Positions 12,901 to 24,550 of a stretch of DNA of 64,000 nt are shown here, piece by piece; position 1 is the stretch's first letter, and each line of letters starts with the position of its first letter. The DNA lies in NCBI GenBank assembly GCA_021613335.1, contig JAJTWR010000159.1, positions 2,594,001 to 2,658,000 on the forward strand, in the 5' to 3' direction. The translations under genes were made by a program, and so were the position numbers. The notes below the pieces were generated by a model, which was not told where the DNA came from, did no database searches, and saw nothing but the letters and a program-made list of their open reading frames with translations. The stretch comes from Whitmania pigra. Lineage: Eukaryota; Annelida; Clitellata; Hirudinida; Haemopidae.

Positions 12901-15900
12901 TTGAAAGATGGTTGAATGTGATCGAATGATTACCTAATATGTTTAGAAATTAATAATTATAAATTAATTTTATTTAAATTAAAAATCAAAATATGATTTT
13001 AAAAAATCATTTAAATTATTATTAAAATATAATTAAAACATTTTGGTGAACTTTTAAATAAGTCTTTCATACAAATTGATGCCATTTCAGAAGAATTTTG
13101 CAGGATCGACATTTACGGATTAAATTGTTTTATAGGTCAAATATTTAATATCCACTGAGAAACAAATAACTTTATTATTACGAATAAATCTCACATATCA
13201 GCGAATAATAACGATAGTGGTTAACCTTATTTAAAAAATATATTTATATAGATATTATATTACATTACATAATATTTATAGCAGCAATAAATAGGTGAAG
13301 TTAAACATTGCAGATTTTTGATTAATTAACAAGTTAAGTTGAATAAACAACATGTTCACCAACGTCAACAACAAATATGCAACTATCAAAGTATCGGAAT
13401 ACATATTTATTAATACAAGCCAACAACAGTGAAAGAACTAATAGTTTCTTGATACCGGCAGGATATTTGGGTTGAACTGGCAAACCATCCAGTTGAATGG
13501 TGGCATTCGGTCCATCCCTGGTGAATCTGACAACGTGATACTGACCATCATCTACCCCCGTAAATAGCTCCCCCACAGGGTGGTCCGTGGACCCGACATT
13601 GTAAACCACCAATATCTTGCCCTCGACCTAAGGATCATAAACATCAGTTGATTACAAGAGTACGATTTTTGTACCTTCGTCTGAAGTATTAATTAGTTTA
13701 CTCACTCACTCACTCACTCACTCACTCACTCACTCACTCACTCACTCACTCACTCACTCACTCACTCACTCACTCACTCACTCACTCACTCACTCACTCA
13801 CTCACTCACTCACTCACTCACTCACTCACTCACTCACTCACTCACTCACTCACTCACTCACTCACTCACTCACTCACTCACTCACTCACTCACTCACTCA
13901 CTCACTCACTCACTCACTCACTCACTCACTCACTCACTCACTCACTCACTCACTCACTCACAATTTCAACTTCAACATAGTCATTGGAAGTAGCACTGGA
14001 CATGGTGAGTAGAACAGCATCAGTCTGGTTGGTTTTGAATCCAAATGATATTTCATCCCTTCTCGTATCCAGCCATTCATTCTCGGGAAGTTTGAATATG
14101 ATGAGAGATCTGCCTTTGAAGTGATAAGCCACGCTGTCTGAAGTTAATGTTTTATCTCTAATTAATTAAATCTGATTATTCAAATCTTTTCTGTTTAGTT
14201 CAATGTGATTATAGTGAAATGTTAATTCATGGGTTCGTTCTGAGCGACTTTTCCTATTGTAATTTATTTGTTGCTGCCCAGAATCAGGAATAAAAGTGAA
14301 GGGAATTGGATGCGAGCATGAATTGTTGAGGATTTAAGTTGATTTGTAAGACTGCGAATAATTGTAATAATTATAATCAGGAAGAATTTTGAGAGGTTCT
14401 AGAATATTACCGACGTTACAAGTGGGTCCAGTGAAGGATGTTGCATCGCAATTGCACGTGTGACCATCGAGCTGTTGTTGACACGTTCCACCGTTGTCAC
14501 ACGACCCCTCCGTGCACCCTTTCATTCCTGGATGACAAAGAACCGTCTAATTATCGACTCGAGAAGGGGATGATCGTGACAGATTTGACGTTGGAGATTC
14601 TGCTCCGTGAAACGACGTGTTGTCAGATTTCAAATGGCCACGATTTGGGTCCATTGCTTCAGGAAGAAATCTTATACAATTTGTTCTACCACATTAGCGG
14701 TAAAATGAATGGAATAGAATTTAACGAGGCTCACGATGTTGCAAAGGGAAACAACCTTGTTTTTGTGGACAACCAGGAATTACGGAGTTTCTGTGTGAAG
14801 GTGGAATGTTGAAAGGATTTTCCAACAAATTGACTCGGTGTTCGTTAAGGAAGGCTGATGCCATGCATCCGATGAAGCCCTGACCTGAGGCAATGTCCCG
14901 AGACAGGACGTTGAACGCATATCCAGGAATTCCCCCTGTGTTCAATTGGATTAATAATAATAATTAATAGTAATTAATATTAATTGGTTGTTATACCTTT
15001 GGAACTCGTTAGAAAGTGATTTTGTCGGTGAATTCAAAATGAGACATTCACTTAAAACGATCAAATTGTTGTAATTTGTAACATCGGAATGTTTCTTGTC
15101 CTACAAGTGGACCATTTACATTCAGCTAGGTGATAACTTATATTACAAACACTTAAACATAAATTAAATAATTTAATTAATTCCATTAAAATAATTAAAT
15201 GATAAATAACAGAACAACTAATTATTAACTAGTTTATGTTAAACATAAATGAATAAATATAAACGTGAAAGAGGCACCGATGAACAACTCATCCCCGGTA
15301 TCGAGTTGTGTGTTGGGCGTGTTTGAGGGCAGCAGATCGAGGAAATGTTCCCCATCCACCAGCAAGTTGTACCTGTCCTGAGACGACCTTGACATTACAA
15401 CGAGGTGCCAATCACCGTCATCCAACCTCCTGACGGTTTTCGCGCTTACGATTCTGACCCCGTTTCCAAGATCAAAGGAGAACCTCAGACGTCCTTCAAC
15501 CATTTCCAGAGCCATGAAATCTCTGCTCGATGCAACTCCTCTGTGCACGTTGCCACTGTACAAGATGAGGCTGTTACTCTGTCGAGTTTTTAACTACAAA
15601 AAAAAATATGAGAGGAAGAGCTAAAACTCAATCTTAATGAATAAAATGAAGCATCACTGATGACATGTGGAATCTACCTAGTTTAAAATTAAAAAAATGT
15701 AATTTCATGAAAATCGATTTACGAAAGTAGAAAAAATAATCGTTCTGAAAAAGTTTAAAAAGATGAGTAACGAGCGGTTGGATGATGAGCATTACGAGGA
15801 GTCGATTTAAAAGCCATGGAGGAGTCGTTTGCCTCCGTGGAAACGCGAGGATTGCGAAGCTCGTGGCGAGGAATTAATGAAGCGCAGCCCGGCGGATTAT

Positions 15901-18133
15901 TTTTCCGGTATTTCCTCCTCCCTGAGGCATTGGGAAGCTGTTGGTTGATGTTTCGGGATCATCTTCGAACGGACGCCAAAAATGCCAACCATGAACTTGA
16001 AGCTGAAGAGGACGCTCAGTTGGAAGGACAGAACCATGTGAGAGGCCGAGGTTCGGAAGTTCAAGACATCCTTTGCCTCCTCGTAATCCTGCTCTGCAGT
16101 CGGTGGAATTTGTTTTCCGCCTGTGGAAATATAGAACAATTGTTGATTGAAGAGTATCGTCAGTGTTTAATGTGCCGTGGATGTTGTAACTTAATAAGAA
16201 GAGCGTTGTTTCGGCGGATTTGCATGCGAGGAGCGAACGTGATGGGCCGAGCGAGTGCATTGTGATCTTCATACTTCACCGCCCTCGGAGTGATGCTGGA
16301 CCGGCGCTTGTTAGGTTTCGTATTACTGGCTCATAATATTTCATCCTTCCAACAGGAACCTCTTCCATGTTGTGCTGCTATCCTGTCCATTACGCTGCAT
16401 CCATGTTGATGAGACAGAAGCAGGTCGACACGTTCGCCAGAATTAATTAGAAACGACAAATTATTATATTAAATTAAATATTTAATATTAAATGCTTGCA
16501 CGTCACAAATGGAGAATATTAAATTGAAGCTTCGAGAGAATTTTACAATATCTCATAAGAGTTATTTTTCGTGTTTAATTTTTAGTTTTTATACATAATA
16601 AAATCATTTAATTTTTGTATGATAAAATCATTTAATGTAATATTTAATGAATTCGATTAATTATATACGTAATAAAATCATTTGATTTTACACGTAATAA
16701 AATCAGTTAATTTGTTTATAAACTAATGATATCTTTTGATTTGATGAAATCTACTTAATTATTATATTTTTAAAGGACTGACAGAAAGGTAAAAAAATAT
16801 GAGTTTTAATCATTGTTGGAAAACTGCTGCCATCGAGTTTAATGATTTCAGGTTGTTTGCAATGGACATGAGTACTGAGTAATAAGTAAATCATTGTGAA
16901 ATAATAATAATATTATGAAACAATGTGAGATATTATAAAATAATTTTTAAATCAGTGTGAAATATTACGAAATAATGAGAAATAATGCGAAATTGGCAGG
17001 CAAAACTTTCTCAAATTATTGACAGCTTCGTGCGTTCTTAATGATCGGAGGAAATTTATCCTCTTGGAAAGATTGGTGCCATGCTATCATTACTATCACC
17101 ATAGACCGCAATTGTTGTTGCAATCATGATTATCTTATAAATATATTATAATAATATTGCATGAATATATTTTATATATTTGTTGAATTTATTATAAAAA
17201 TGTTTAATCATAGGTACGATAACAATTATAAATGTTTTCTTTATTATCACCAAATGTTTATTGATAAGTAACCGACAGCTGATCGTTACGAATTTAATCT
17301 GAAATCATTCAAAGATTACAAACCAAAACAAATAAGAGAATCTATTTATTAGATTTAATAAATTGTCTTAATTATATTTAATTAAACGATTACTGCAATA
17401 ATCGATTTTCTTTAAAATCCTCAGACGACAAATTTAATGGAACTTTACCATCGAATAGCACATGTCCTCAAAAGTCAAAGTAATTCAGATTTATAAGTGA
17501 AGCACAACAATTGGGTAAATAAATTGATTGTTAATAAATTCTAATAATAACATATTATTGATAACAAACAACAACAACAATAAATATTAATAAAATATTA
17601 TTAACAATTAATTACAATAACCATTCGCTTGGTATTTGTCATTTTCAACGCCATGTTTATTCTCAACAATGCCCGACCTGCGAGTGAAGGATTGAAATGC
17701 ATGCAAACTTCGTTTCAACGACGCGGAAGAACAAACTTCATTCGAACGACCGATCCCTTATTTTGTTTTATCCCCTCCGATATTTATTTCTTACCTCCTT
17801 AAAAACTTATTTTACGATTATTTTTATGTCCACGTTCAATTGATTTAATGTCCATTTTCAATCAACTTACTGTCGGCAATAAGTTCAATGAACATATTTA
17901 GTTAAGAAACTGGAGCAGTTCGGTAATGTTAATGAGTTATTTAATAGTCCAAATACAAATTATTCTCTATAATTATTCACTAAATATGAATATTTATTAA
18001 TGATATTTATTAACGATATTTTTTAATATTACGAGACAAAAGTCTCACCTGAACTGTCAACAAAGACTTCCTTGGACTCCCCTTGACAAGCATCGAATGT
18101 CAGGAGAACGAAGTGGACAAACGTGTAAAACAT
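9918..18133 (-). CDS. nrx: Compact neurexin (signal peptide-LNS-EGF-LNS-TM-EWYV)
   Basis: Presynaptic adhesion receptor family. Minus-strand exons: 18133-18049, 16120-16014, 15593-15278, 14935-14756, 14527-14411, 14137-13962, 13627-13456, 12933-12832, 12326-12215, 11746-11616, 10354-9918. All phases join, giving 644 residues. The order is: signal peptide (MFYTFVHFVLLTFDACQG); first LNS/laminin-G domain (SLILYSGN, GQGFIGCMASAF); EGF repeat (CDNGGTCQQQLDGHTCNCDA, then TSFTGPTC); second LNS (GQYHVVRFTRDGPNATIQLD and GLVVDSFKILDMAAE, very close to the last LNS of neurexins); a Ser/Thr/Asp stalk with a run of about nine Asp; one membrane helix (about residues 540-560); and a cytoplasmic tail ending EWYV, equivalent to the neurexin EYYV PDZ-binding end. 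The intron after PKYPAG falls at the conserved splice-site-4 position. The donor at 16013 (AGC|GTCCTC) is weak. An upstream in-frame ATG (18212) was rejected because it precedes the signal peptide. Only two LNS domains are present, whereas alpha-neurexin has six. Confidence 0.93.
11643..11669 (-). repeat. Trinucleotide (GAT)n run coding an Asp tract in neurexin
   Basis: Pure CAT repeats on the plus strand read as consecutive Asp codons in the neurexin stalk exon 11746-11616. A coding microsatellite in the juxtamembrane stalk is probably length-polymorphic. Confidence 0.8.
13700..13961. repeat. (ACTC)n microsatellite beginning exactly at a neurexin splice donor
   Basis: About 65 uninterrupted copies of ACTC (GTGA on the gene strand) fill 262 of the 334 bp of the intron between neurexin exons 14137-13962 and 13627-13456. 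On the gene strand exon 6 ends GAAATT and the next bases are GTGAGTGAGTGAG, so every 4 bp offers a GTGAGT donor. Array length in the assembly may differ from the real allele. Confidence 0.95.
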
Positions 18134-18707
18134 CGTCGGTGATTCACTCCTATTGACGAGTCTTTTCCACTTCCAGGTGTTTCGGCGACTTTTATTGCTG
18201 CGAATCACGTACATCGGTTGTCACGCATTTCACAAGCGGTTCTTGTGCCATGTCATTTCGTATACATTTCACATACATTTCACATGCATTTCATATGCCG
18301 TGTTTGTTTCACGTGCATTTCATAGGACTGATCACATCCTTCAATAATCAGTATGCAAGTATCTGTGGTATCTGTGTTTGTTCTTAATCAAATATTAAGT
18401 AATTATAATTTATTTCTAGATCACCTCAGTTTATAATTATTGTTGTTTATATTTTTTCTTGCTGAAATGTTGTCCTCAATGAATCATGTTTGCCGATAAA
18501 CATCAAAAGTCATCGCAACAAATTGAAAGCTTTTTGTGGGAAGTTCGTGACTAGATACATTTCCTGCTTAAACGCCATGTTGGATTATAGTGATGATGGT
18601 GATTATTATTATTATTAATAATATTATTATTTTTATTATTATTATTCACATTATTATTCCCCTTATTACTCATATTATTACTCACATTATTATTCACATT
18701 ATTAATA

Positions 18708-18770
<63 letters not shown>

Positions 18771-20465
18771 TATTATTATTATTACTATTATCATTGTTGT
18801 TGTTGTTGTCGACAATATTTTGACGGTGAGTGGATTATGTTGAAGAGATTGTGATGCTGAGGAGATGTTGATGTGTTGTAGGAGATGAGATGATTTCTGT
18901 TTCTGCTTCTTACGTAACTTGGCGAGGAATTGGTTGAGTTAATGGCAAATAATCAGCAAATAATTTCATTAGGCGGTTCCTTGTTCATCGAAGCAACTCG
19001 TCACTTTTTATTGCTCAAATAATAGTTTCCATTTGAACGATGATTGTTGATGTGGGATAAACAACATGTATTTAATAAATACAGAAGATGTAAGAATATA
19101 TTATTGAAAGTAGGACATTTCGACATTCACTAAAGCTCAAAATTGAAATTAGAAGTAAACTTTTACTAATCCGAGTTAGAAATAATTAATTGTTTGTGAT
19201 ACATAATCACTTGATTATCAGGAGGTCTTGCATATAAAAATGCGTATAATGGTTACAATAACCAGGTTACTTGAGGCTCAAGTATATCTTGTGCTGCAGG
19301 AATCCGTTGCAAAGTAAACAGAAAGACTGGATAATTGTGTCGTGTCTTTCATTGGGTCATCAGTGAGAACAAAGTTAGGGCCGAAGACACATTTATCGTT
19401 TGATAAACAGTCAATTTGTAATTAAATTTTAATTCATTATTAAACATTTATAATTTTGACTCTTTTCAGATTATAAATTCATGACGAAATCATCACCGAA
19501 CAACTTGTTTACGATTTTATCAGCGGTAATTTTCCTAAGACTTCAAGAAGTAAATCAACCCAAGAGTTGAACTCTTTGCATTTAACCAATCACGCTATCA
19601 ACAACAAGCGATGCAAAAATAATCCTTAAATGTATAATATTTATTAAATTTATTAATTTTTAAAACGAAGTCTTATTTATTTCGAGAGTAAAATAATGAG
19701 TTGAACTGAATCGAGAGGCGCAAGATCTCCTGCTTCATGTGCGCGTTAAGGCAGAAAAACCTGCTTGTTTTGTTTCTTGGTAACAATTTTCAAAAATTCC
19801 TCGCTCGGGATTCTTAGCCAACCCGAACTTCTGACTGTTGTTTCTCAGGGTTTCGAGGAGAAACCAACATCGTATCAAGTTGTGAGGGCACCAAGCAGCT
19901 AATAAAACAGTTTGTAATTGTAAAATAAATTGTAAAATTAATAATAATTAATAATAATTAATTATAACGTGACGTATTGGTATGATAATTATGTCATTGA
20001 ATATTATTATCCAGTAAGCTTTTAATAAGTTTAACAAAACAATAATAATAACAATAATAAAAAAAAATAATAATAATAATAATAATAATATTGTTGATGA
20101 TAACAAAGTGTTTAGAAAAGTTGTTAAAAACAAAAATGCTAGCAAGTTGATATGAACTTTTTGCTTCCAACGGCGCCTGTGTTTTTAGGATCGTCTGAGG
20201 TGAGCACCGAACGCGTGCAACTTCAAACATTCCCCGAAAATTAAGTCACAGCTTTTTATAGTTAAGCCTTCGATTCAGTCGTTAAAGTATTCAAACATAA
20301 AATTCGAAAATAAAATTTAGATTCAAAGGTAAAGTGACAAATCAAATGCAGAAAAGAAATTTATTCATTGCACATTTATTTTAGAAACATGTGATAACGA
20401 GAATGAGAGCAAATTCGACACGACAAAACTGCAGATTTCACGCACTCAACAAAGAGCCTCCACTC
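18134..20465. other. Region between neurexin start and the 20.6-kb gene
   Basis: Divergent intergenic DNA. Holds degenerate 12-13 bp repeats of the type acatttcacatgc (about 18250-18325), a (TTA)n/(ATT)n tract (about 18602-18790) and AT-rich sequence. I searched by eye for further neurexin LNS/EGF exons and saw none. ORFs over the ATT runs (18590-18823, 19948-20145, 19994-20230) are low-complexity artefacts. Confidence 0.5.
18602..18790. repeat. ATT-rich microsatellite
   Basis: Long imperfect run of tta/att triplets, followed by gttgttgtt. It creates Ile-rich false ORFs. Confidence 0.9.
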
Positions 20466-20473
20466 CTTTATAA
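20466..20473 (+). promoter_or_regulatory. Candidate TATA element of the 20.6-kb gene
   Basis: The sequence ctttataagagcgcc lies about 120 bp before the ATG at 20586, a normal place for a core promoter with a short leader. Motif-only call. Confidence 0.35.
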
Positions 20474-20585
20474 GAGCGCCTCACTAATTCGTTACTAAAA
20501 AATCTTGCGGTTGTTTTGATCGTTGTGCAGTTACATTTTACGAACATGTTGCAGTTGCTTCTTCTGTCAATGAAGCTCTAATACA

Positions 20586-21149
20586 ATGTCCTCTGAAACA
20601 AAAAAACAGGGATTCTTTTCGCGGGTTTTCGGCTCTTCAAAGGATACGAAGAAAACCTCATCGAAAACAGGTCACCCAGTAACTCCAGAGTCGACATCTG
20701 CCCCCGTCTACTCCAACGAACCCCACTCTCACCAGAAAAAATCGAGTGCCGAAGTACGAGCACCGAGGAGGACCAAGCAGAGACGAAATGTCAGCCGTAA
20801 GAAAGGACGGACTGCCAGTCGGAGCATAAGCATCCAACTGGAGAAGATCGACGTCTCCAAACCGATCGAGTTTCCTGCCACTCCTGAAATCATCCTCGCT
20901 TACCACAAGAAGAAACCATTTCTGTCCAAGAACGAAGAGTGGCTGGTGGTCGAGTTGAATGAATACGAGTGCCTCGTCGAAAGTTTGGAGATCATAAAAA
21001 TGATCGCAAACCACTCCAAGTTTTTCGAGGTCGAACCTGACGATTTGTGGCAGGAATTTTTCGAGTTCGTCGAGGAAATCCCTTCCTACGACGAAATGAT
21101 CAACTACGACGTTTGGCAGGAATTCAGGGACGAAAAGTATCCTTGTTGA
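20586..21149 (+). CDS. Orphan single-exon protein, 187 aa, basic N-half and acidic C-half
   Basis: I do not recognise this protein. The ORF starts at ATG 20586 and ends TGA 21149 with balanced, non-repetitive codon use. Residues 1-85 are basic and low-complexity (Lys/Arg/Ser/Thr), starting MSSETKKQGFFSRVFGSSKD, a Phe-containing basic amphipathic start that could bind membrane. Residues 95-187 look folded: Pro-Ala-Thr-Pro then a Leu/Glu/Tyr/Trp-rich acidic helical stretch with two similar DLWQEFFEF and DVWQEFRDE segments (about residues 151 and 175). That internal repeat suggests short helical interaction motifs. No introns, unlike most neighbours. A TATA-like element lies about 120 bp upstream. 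Function unknown. Confidence 0.6.
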   Translation: MSSETKKQGFFSRVFGSSKDTKKTSSKTGHPVTPESTSAPVYSNEPHSHQKKSSAEVRAPRRTKQRRNVSRKKGRTASRSISIQLEKIDVSKPIEFPATPEIILAYHKKKPFLSKNEEWLVVELNEYECLVESLEIIKMIANHSKFFEVEPDDLWQEFFEFVEEIPSYDEMINYDVWQEFRDEKYPC

Positions 21150-21813
21150 CCTTTCAACTGTGAATACTTTTCATTTAATACTACTCACTTTTATTTAATG
21201 CTGTTTAATTGCTACTTTGGTTATTCAGTTGTAATGTTTATTTGCTTGATATTTTTTACATAATTCTTTTTGGCTTTATTGCTACCTTATACTTTTCACT
21301 TCTGCTGCATTTCAAAGTCAGACATTTTCGTATTGAAGTAATTTTTCAAACAACTTAAAAAACCTTTAGAACTACTAACGTCATAAAGTTTAGACAGCAA
21401 CAATAACAGTAAACATCGTATTTACGAAAGTTATTTGAATAAACAGTTATTTGAAATAAAAAAAATTTCATATTCACGTTGATCAAATGGATTGCATGGA
21501 ATGGTTAGGTAACTCCTTTGGGAACTCATCCCAAGCGCTGAACTGATGCGAAGAAGCTCATTGAAAATCCAATAATTATTAGACAATATTCTTTCTCGAA
21601 GGAATTTATATTATGAGGTGTCTTACAGGTCATTTACCAGAGTCGAGGTGGTAATAATATTTAACTTTTTAATTATTTTCATTATTTAATTTAAAATTGC
21701 TTGATAATTGTAATCCTTTGAAGTTAACATTTAATTTTAATTTTAAATTAATAATACCATCATCTCAAATCACTGGCGCCTCTGACGCTATGAACGTGGG
21801 GCTTTATAACTTA

Positions 21814-21814
<1 letters not shown>

Positions 21815-21877
<63 letters not shown>

Positions 21878-21888
21878 TATTATTATTA

Positions 21889-21941
<53 letters not shown>

Positions 21942-21967
21942 TATTATTATTATTATTATTATTATTC

Positions 21968-22048
<81 letters not shown>

Positions 22049-22052
22049 GTTG

Positions 22053-22124
<72 letters not shown>
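21815..22124. repeat. (TTA)n microsatellite, about 310 bp
   Basis: Nearly pure ATT/TTA array with a few interruptions (tattat, ttctta, gttgttgtt). The long Ile/Tyr ORFs across it on both strands are artefacts. Confidence 0.95.
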
Positions 22125-22128
<4 letters not shown>

Positions 22129-22225
22129 TAAATCAGCAATAAACTTAAAGAGGCTCATTACTCATACACTCCAAACAATAGCCAACCCGTCCAGCATATA
22201 CCTCTCTCGCAAGTTTGACAAGAGC

Positions 22226-22543
22226 ATGGGATCAGTCATTGGCCACAAGAGGAAACGAAGGAGGGGTCGAAAAAGAAGGAAAAAGAAAAAAAAAACAAGG
22301 GAACTTTTGGATCCTTTGGCACCTGTATTTATTTACACCTGTTGCGTGAACAAAGCTTGTCAAGCTCCAAACAAGGCTATTGGTGGGAAGGGAGGAAAAA
22401 AGAAGAAGAAGAAAAAGAAGAAGAAGAAGAAAGGGTTATTTAATTTATTTATTATTAATTTATTTATTATTAATTTATTTATTATTAATTCATTTATTAT
22501 TAATTTATTTATTTATTCAATCATTTATAAAATCCACTTTTAG
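22226..22543 (+). CDS. Possible Met-Gly lysine/arginine-rich small protein
   Basis: The ORF begins MGSVIGHKRKRRRGRKRRKK, passes a short hydrophobic Cys-containing segment (FIYTCCVNKACQ) and enters a second Lys run encoded by mixed aag/aaa codons, then runs into Leu/Ile/Asn repeats (tttattattaa units) that are unlikely to be protein. If genuine, coding probably ends or splices near 22432. The layout (Gly2, polybasic block, Cys segment) resembles the other small proteins at 26.5-39 kb. The purine-rich repeat nature makes this a weak call. Confidence 0.3.
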   Translation: MGSVIGHKRKRRRGRKRRKKKKKTRELLDPLAPVFIYTCCVNKACQAPNKAIGGKGGKKKKKKKKKKKKGLFNLFIINLFIINLFIINSFIINLFIYSIIYKIHF

Positions 22544-24550
22544 TTTTCAATTCCTTATGCCGGATAAAGCAGTGCATAAATCAGATGTGCATTTATACTT
22601 CATCATTCAGCTAGATAAATATAGTAATTTTAAATATATGAATATAGTCTGTTTTTCTCCAAATCTACACTTAAATTATTCTCAATTCAATGTTATGGCC
22701 CATTCTTTACTCCTCCATACCTTCATCTATCAAGGATCTATCTCAGTTAAACACATGCCCTTTCAAATTACTTTATTTATTATTCAAAATGTCGAGCAAA
22801 CAATATTTATTGATTGGATGTGTATTGCTTATGATTTTGTATATAACTACTTTCAGGGTCAGTCGACAGCGGAAGCGCGTGCTTCCTTAAGGCTGGCCCT
22901 TTGGGTTTATTTGAATTTATAAGCTCTCACTTTAAGTTTTTTTTCCTGTATATATACATAACGGTTTGTTTGTTTGTTTGATTCAATAAACTCACCAACA
23001 TTAAAAAATAATTAAAACAAAAAAATAAAACTAATCAGTTAGTAGCTCTGAGACATAGTCGCTTATAAAAGTTAAGTAGTTGTGGCAATTTTCAGGTAAG
23101 AAAGCCACAGAAGATAAACGCTTAAAAACTATATTCGTTATTGTTTGGCCGCCCCGCTGTTTTATAAATGATAAAATCCAAAACTTTAAAATTAACTAAT
23201 TGAATAAAGTTTTTAAAAATCTTTGGGAATAAAACTTAAAGATAAACATATATTAATAGCTGTGTAATAATATAGTTAATATAATTATGTAGTTAATATA
23301 TTTTATTTTATAAAAACAAGTAAATAGTATTAAAAACGCTGTCATGTTTTATTTAAAAAAATTTCAATTTATCTAAGAAAGATTCACCGCTAAAATTTCT
23401 GTCTTTGCAACATGTGTTTGGTTTACCCTTTTTTTGTGAAAATGGAATCTTCAACAAGATATTTAGAACGATCTAATTAATTTAATCTTAATTTAAGTTA
23501 ATTAAAAATTAAGTTAATTAGCCAATTGGTTATTGTGAATGTTTCATTTGTTTGAATAAAGTTTTTAAATGATTCCTCGCAGGAGGAAGAAGAAGATGAA
23601 AGGATTACTGTAAGCGTTTTTATTCATGATTTTATAAGCTTTTACTAATTTTCTCATTTCAAATACAGGAAAGGAAAAAAGTTTTGGTAACAACGACTGA
23701 ACATTTAAATGTAAACTGAAGTATTTAAAAAGTGACTATTGTAAAAAAAATATAGAACTCTTTAAGCTTTCGAAATATGTCAAGCATGTCAAACAGCGAC
23801 CATGTTTTCATTTTAAAGCGTTATTATGCTGCAAGTATTTCAAAAGGCTGGTGGAAGTAGCTGTTCAGTTAGATGAAAAGTTAACTAAAATTAAATTGCC
23901 TAACTAACCGTGACTGATAAATTAAAATAAAAATATTTGTTAACCTGTATATTGATAGGAACTAGTTATGTGTTATTAAAATTTGCAATTCTCATTAGGT
24001 AACGACTGAATAATAATGGGTTATTTTTAACGACCTTCACTAACTTTCCCAAGTAGATTTATCAAGTCCATGTTTTTACAAAAAAAAATAAATTCAACTT
24101 GTTTTTTTTTAATTATTAAATATATATATTTTGAAAACAAGCCATTAAATAACATTTACTATCATGTTATCGGCATGTACAGAATAAAATATCTAAAAAT
24201 GTGTTTTATTCAGATGAAATATTCGATAATTATCGTGTTTTCCCGTCAGGTCAATTTTGAAAAATATTCCCACCAAAGTATTTCAGAACATTTTGTAATT
24301 GGACACGACAAATAGTCGATATAATGGGGAAATACATGGTTATATATGAACAACATTTTAGAAGATTTTTGACATTTTTACCTGGTCACCCAAACAAAAT
24401 ATTATTAGTTAAATATGCTTAGTTTTAAAAATATTTAACTTCAAAAATTAATTTTTACGGAAATTTCTCATTTTCTGAGCTGCATTCCCCAAAACAGTGA
24501 ATCACAGAATATTAATTTTTATATTATTTAATAAGTCAAAGGTAGGCAAA
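22544..24550. other. AT-rich intergenic region
   Basis: About 2 kb with no supported gene. Stop codons are dense and the short ORFs (22690-22890, 24070-24315) show no domain. No RNA gene or inverted repeat with clear ends was seen. Confidence 0.4.

Noticed and set aside
13700..13961. CRISPR-like tandem array
   Set aside because: It is a simple ACTC tetranucleotide microsatellite with no spacers, in an animal gene intron.
14438..14812. 124-aa plus ORF
   Set aside because: Antisense shadow of neurexin LNS and EGF exons.
15816..16265. 149-aa plus ORF
   Set aside because: Overlaps the second neurexin exon on the other strand; no domain and no splice logic.
18590..18823. 77-aa Ile-rich ORF
   Set aside because: Created by an ATT-rich microsatellite in the neurexin upstream spacer.
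21697..22158. Long Ile/Tyr/Asn ORFs on both strands
   Set aside because: They are translations of an ATT/TTA microsatellite, open in several frames at once, with no independent coding signal.
22380..22922. 180-aa ORF
   Set aside because: Starts in an AAG run, passes through tttattattaa repeats and has no domain; overlaps the better-founded Met-Gly frame.
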